DNA of 17,351 nucleotides from assembly GCA_937901865.1 (NCBI GenBank), contig CALDID010000130.1, positions 1 through 17,351 on the forward strand. Direction: 5' to 3'. Source of the DNA: an uncultured Treponema sp. (GTDB lineage Bacteria > Spirochaetota > Spirochaetia > Treponematales > Treponemataceae). The notes beneath the pieces are model-generated. The model did not search any database. It had not been told where the DNA came from and saw only the letters and a program-made list of their open reading frames with translations. Below, piece by piece: positions 15,952 through 17,351 of this stretch. Both the position numbers and the translations under genes were made by a program. Numbering within the stretch: position 1 is the stretch's first letter; each line of letters opens with the position of its first letter.

Positions 15952-16033
15952 TAGACCTGTTCGATAATATAGCTTTGACAAGGGGCTTAAGCCCCTTGCT
16001 GCATAAAAAAACTTCAGTTTCCGAACAGGTCTA
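15952..16033. repeat. Inverted-repeat element 2 with a perfect internal palindrome
   Basis: The 82-bp element has the same 11-bp ends as element 1: TAGACCTGTTC (15952-15962) and GAACAGGTCTA (16023-16033). The inner right flank GTTTCC is shared too. The centre differs: a perfect 20-bp palindrome, CAAGGGGCTTAAGCCCCTTG (15979-15998). It lies just upstream of DUF6261 copy 2. A near-copy of the end, CTGTTCAATA, sits immediately outside at 15943-15952. Confidence 0.85.
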
Positions 16034-16164
16034 ATAACTTTATGTCGAGAAGGGGAGGATGCACCCTCTCTTCTTACTCTTTCTTATGAAAAAGTCTTCT
16101 ATATATATGATAATCTTTTTTGACTTTCTGTCAATGTTTTTTTTTCACTTTTTTTCTCGTAATA
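16034..16164. other. Non-coding spacer between element 2 and the tandem array
   Basis: No gene is seen. It holds a weak GA-rich/CT-rich hairpin near 16049-16076 and T-rich sequence, including TTTTTCACTTTTTTT at 16141, which resembles the array tail. Confidence 0.5.
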
Positions 16165-16435
16165 AATTCACGCACGTTTATGAGTCCTAAAAAGTGAAAA
16201 CTGTCCATCAATCTGCATTTATGAGCAATTTTCATTTTTTTGGGCTCATCAATCTGCATTTATTTGCTCTTTTCACTTTTTTTCTGTCCATCAATCTGCA
16301 TTTATGAGCAATTTTCATTTTTTAGGGCTTATCAACGCAGATTGATGACCTCTTTTCATTTTTTAGGGCGTATCAATCAATGTTAATGCACTCTTTTCAT
16401 TTTTTAGGGCGCATCAACGCAGATTGATGAGCTGT
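16165..16435. repeat. 41-bp tandem array, six copies plus a half-inverted edge copy
   Basis: Copies start at 16206, 16247, 16289, 16330, 16371 and 16412 (spacing 41, 42, 41, 41, 41). Each is a core near CATCAATCTGCATTTATGAG followed by a tail near CTTTTCATTTTTTAGGGC. The last copy lacks the tail. An edge copy at about 16165-16205 keeps the register (TTTATGAG, 41 bases before the next), but its tail CCTAAAAAGTGAAAA is the reverse complement of the usual tail. In copies 4 and 6 the core carries GCAGATTGAT, the reverse complement of ATCAATCTGC in copies 1-3. There are no spacers, so it is not CRISPR. It ends about 65 bases before the MATE gene start. Confidence 0.85.
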
Positions 16436-16498
16436 TTTTGTGCGAAAGGAGGCGTTTTGCTCTAGCGTTTTTTGCGATTATGCGCTTTAATATGCGGT

Positions 16499-16587
16499 AT
16501 GAATGGAGTTATGACAGAGGGAAAACCGTTTGCACTCATTGCGCGCTTTAGCTTGCCTTTGCTGGCGGCGAGCGTGTGTCAACAGCT
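16499..16587 (+). CDS. N-terminus of a MATE-family efflux transporter, interrupted at a sequence junction
   Basis: From ATG 16499 (or ATG 16511) the frame reads M-T-E-G-K-P-F-A-L-I-A-R-F and then S-L-P-L-L-A-x-x-x-x-Q-Q-L. This is the start of MATE (NorM/DinF-type) multidrug exporters, in which a G-x-I/L-F-Q-Q-L-Y-N helix comes next. The match ends at Q-Q-L, about base 16588. From there the frame continues, without a stop, into a penicillin-binding protein. An AAAGGAGG lies about 45 bases upstream of ATG 16499, too far for a normal site. An upstream TTG (16472) is possible. Only ~30 of the usual ~450 residues are present. Confidence 0.65.
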
Positions 16588-17351
16588 GGCCACCACCGTG
16601 GAGGGCGAGCGGCAGTATCAGGCGGAGGCTGCGGACCGCCGGGCGGTGGTCCATCTTCTGGGGGACAGCGGCGGAAGGGTGAGCAATGGCGTAGAGAGCT
16701 TTCAGACCGCCTATCTCTATGGCTTCAGCACCCCCGTCTGGGAGCTGGCCCTGGCCCTGCTCTCCGGGGAGGAGCGCCGGGGGGACAGCCTGACCCTGAC
16801 TGTGGACAGTCAGCTATGCGCCGCTGCGGTGCAGTCCTTCGATGATCACAGCGCCACTGCCGGCAAGAACGGCGCTGCCGTCGTCATGAACTACCGCACC
16901 GGGGAGGTGCTTGCCCTGGTCAGCCTGCCGGGCTTCGACCCGGACAACGTGACCGAGGCTGACGGCTCCGATCCCGATCAGCCCTTTCTGAACCGGGCCA
17001 CCCAGTCGCTGTATGCGCCGGGGAGCGCCTTTCAGATTGTCATCGCCGCTTCCAACCTGCAGCATCTGCCTGAGGAGGTAGGCGGGGTCATCACCAGCTG
17101 CCGGGGCGCACTGACCATCGACGGCCACACCCTGCAGGACGGCGGTGAGTACGCCACCCACGGCCAGGCCACCCTGGCGAAGGCCTTTCGCATCAGCTGC
17201 GAAAATGCTTTCGCCACCCTGGCCCTGAGCCTGGGGGATGACCGTCTCCGCACGACAGCAGAGAACTTCGGCTTTAACGATAACTTTCTCTTCCGGGACC
17301 TCGTTGTGGAAAACAGCGCCTATCCCACCGGCAGCCGCACGGTACGGAGAT
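16588..17351 (+). CDS. Internal fragment of a Firmicute-type penicillin-binding protein (transpeptidase)
   Basis: The frame in phase with 16589 is open to the window end and encodes part of a class B-like PBP of the Clostridia (Oscillospiraceae-type) group. It reads L-A-T-T-V-E-G-E-R-Q-Y, then H-L-L-G-D-S-G-G, N-G-V-E-S, L-T-L-T-V-D-S-Q-L, G-A-A-V-V-M-N-Y-R-T-G-E-V-L-A, Y-A-P-G-S-A-F-Q (17015-17035) and H-G-Q-A-T-L-A-K-A-F. The N-terminal membrane anchor and the C-terminal K-T-G motif are missing. The canonical S-x-x-K is S-A-F-Q here, and the S-x-N position reads S-C-E, so activity is doubtful or the read is imperfect. The strong G+C and codon bias differ sharply from all sequence before ~16585, consistent with DNA from another organism. 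Confidence 0.75.

Noticed and set aside
16165..16435. CRISPR array
   Set aside because: The units abut directly, there are no unique spacers, half-units change orientation, and no cas genes are present.
16576..16845. 89-codon Gly-rich + strand open frame
   Set aside because: It is an alternative frame of the GC-rich PBP segment; low-complexity Gly/Arg is typical of such shadows.
16588..17351. Laterally acquired PBP gene in the spirochaete genome
   Set aside because: The segment starts mid-gene at an in-frame join with a truncated MATE gene and shows no mobile-element border; a chimeric assembly explains it more simply.

Overview
The window looks like an accessory surface-glycan region of a host-associated spirochaete, most likely a gut or oral Treponema. 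The support is AT-rich coding DNA, two DUF6261-type proteins, homopolymeric G tracts beside surface genes and weak Shine-Dalgarno sites. This assignment is an inference from gene content. The last ~765 bases are much more GC-rich, encode part of a Firmicute-type penicillin-binding protein and probably do not belong to the same genome.

Layout. (1) 1-3883, + strand: an AATC tetranucleotide tract in the tail of a partial gene, then a Caps_synth-type glycosyltransferase, a polytopic GT-C-like membrane protein carrying a G11 tract in its coding sequence, and a GT8-like glycosyltransferase. (2) 7821-3861, - strand: a WecE/RffA-type sugar aminotransferase, a GtrB/ArnC-type GT2 polyprenyl-phosphate glycosyltransferase, and a second polytopic protein. 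That last gene's well-placed start codon lies upstream of nine CAATA units, which put it out of frame. (3) 7919-8613, + strand: a divergent pair of four-helix ArnE/ArnF-like proteins. (4) 8686-9594: a DUF6261 gene with a hairpin-rich inverted-repeat element just upstream. (5) ugd (+, with a clear sigma70-type promoter) convergent with a 929-residue YidC-like/sulfatase-superfamily fusion (-) that has a G9 tract upstream of its start. (6) 14163-16033, - strand: a HipA-like kinase, the remnant of a small partner gene, a second DUF6261 gene and a second inverted-repeat element. (7) 16165-16435: a 41-bp tandem array, followed by the start of a MATE transporter that breaks in frame into the PBP sequence.

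How the genes may work together. Ugd, the DegT aminotransferase, the GT2 enzyme, the four-helix pair and the GT-C-like protein together resemble an Arn-like route: make a (amino)sugar nucleotide, load it on a lipid carrier, flip it, and transfer it outside the cytoplasm. The GT32/GT8-type enzymes would decorate a surface polymer. The YidC-like/sulfatase fusion may add or remove a phospho- or sulfo-substituent. Four simple-sequence tracts (AATC, poly-G twice, CAATA) sit in or before these genes, so the locus is probably phase-variable, with at least one gene OFF as sequenced.
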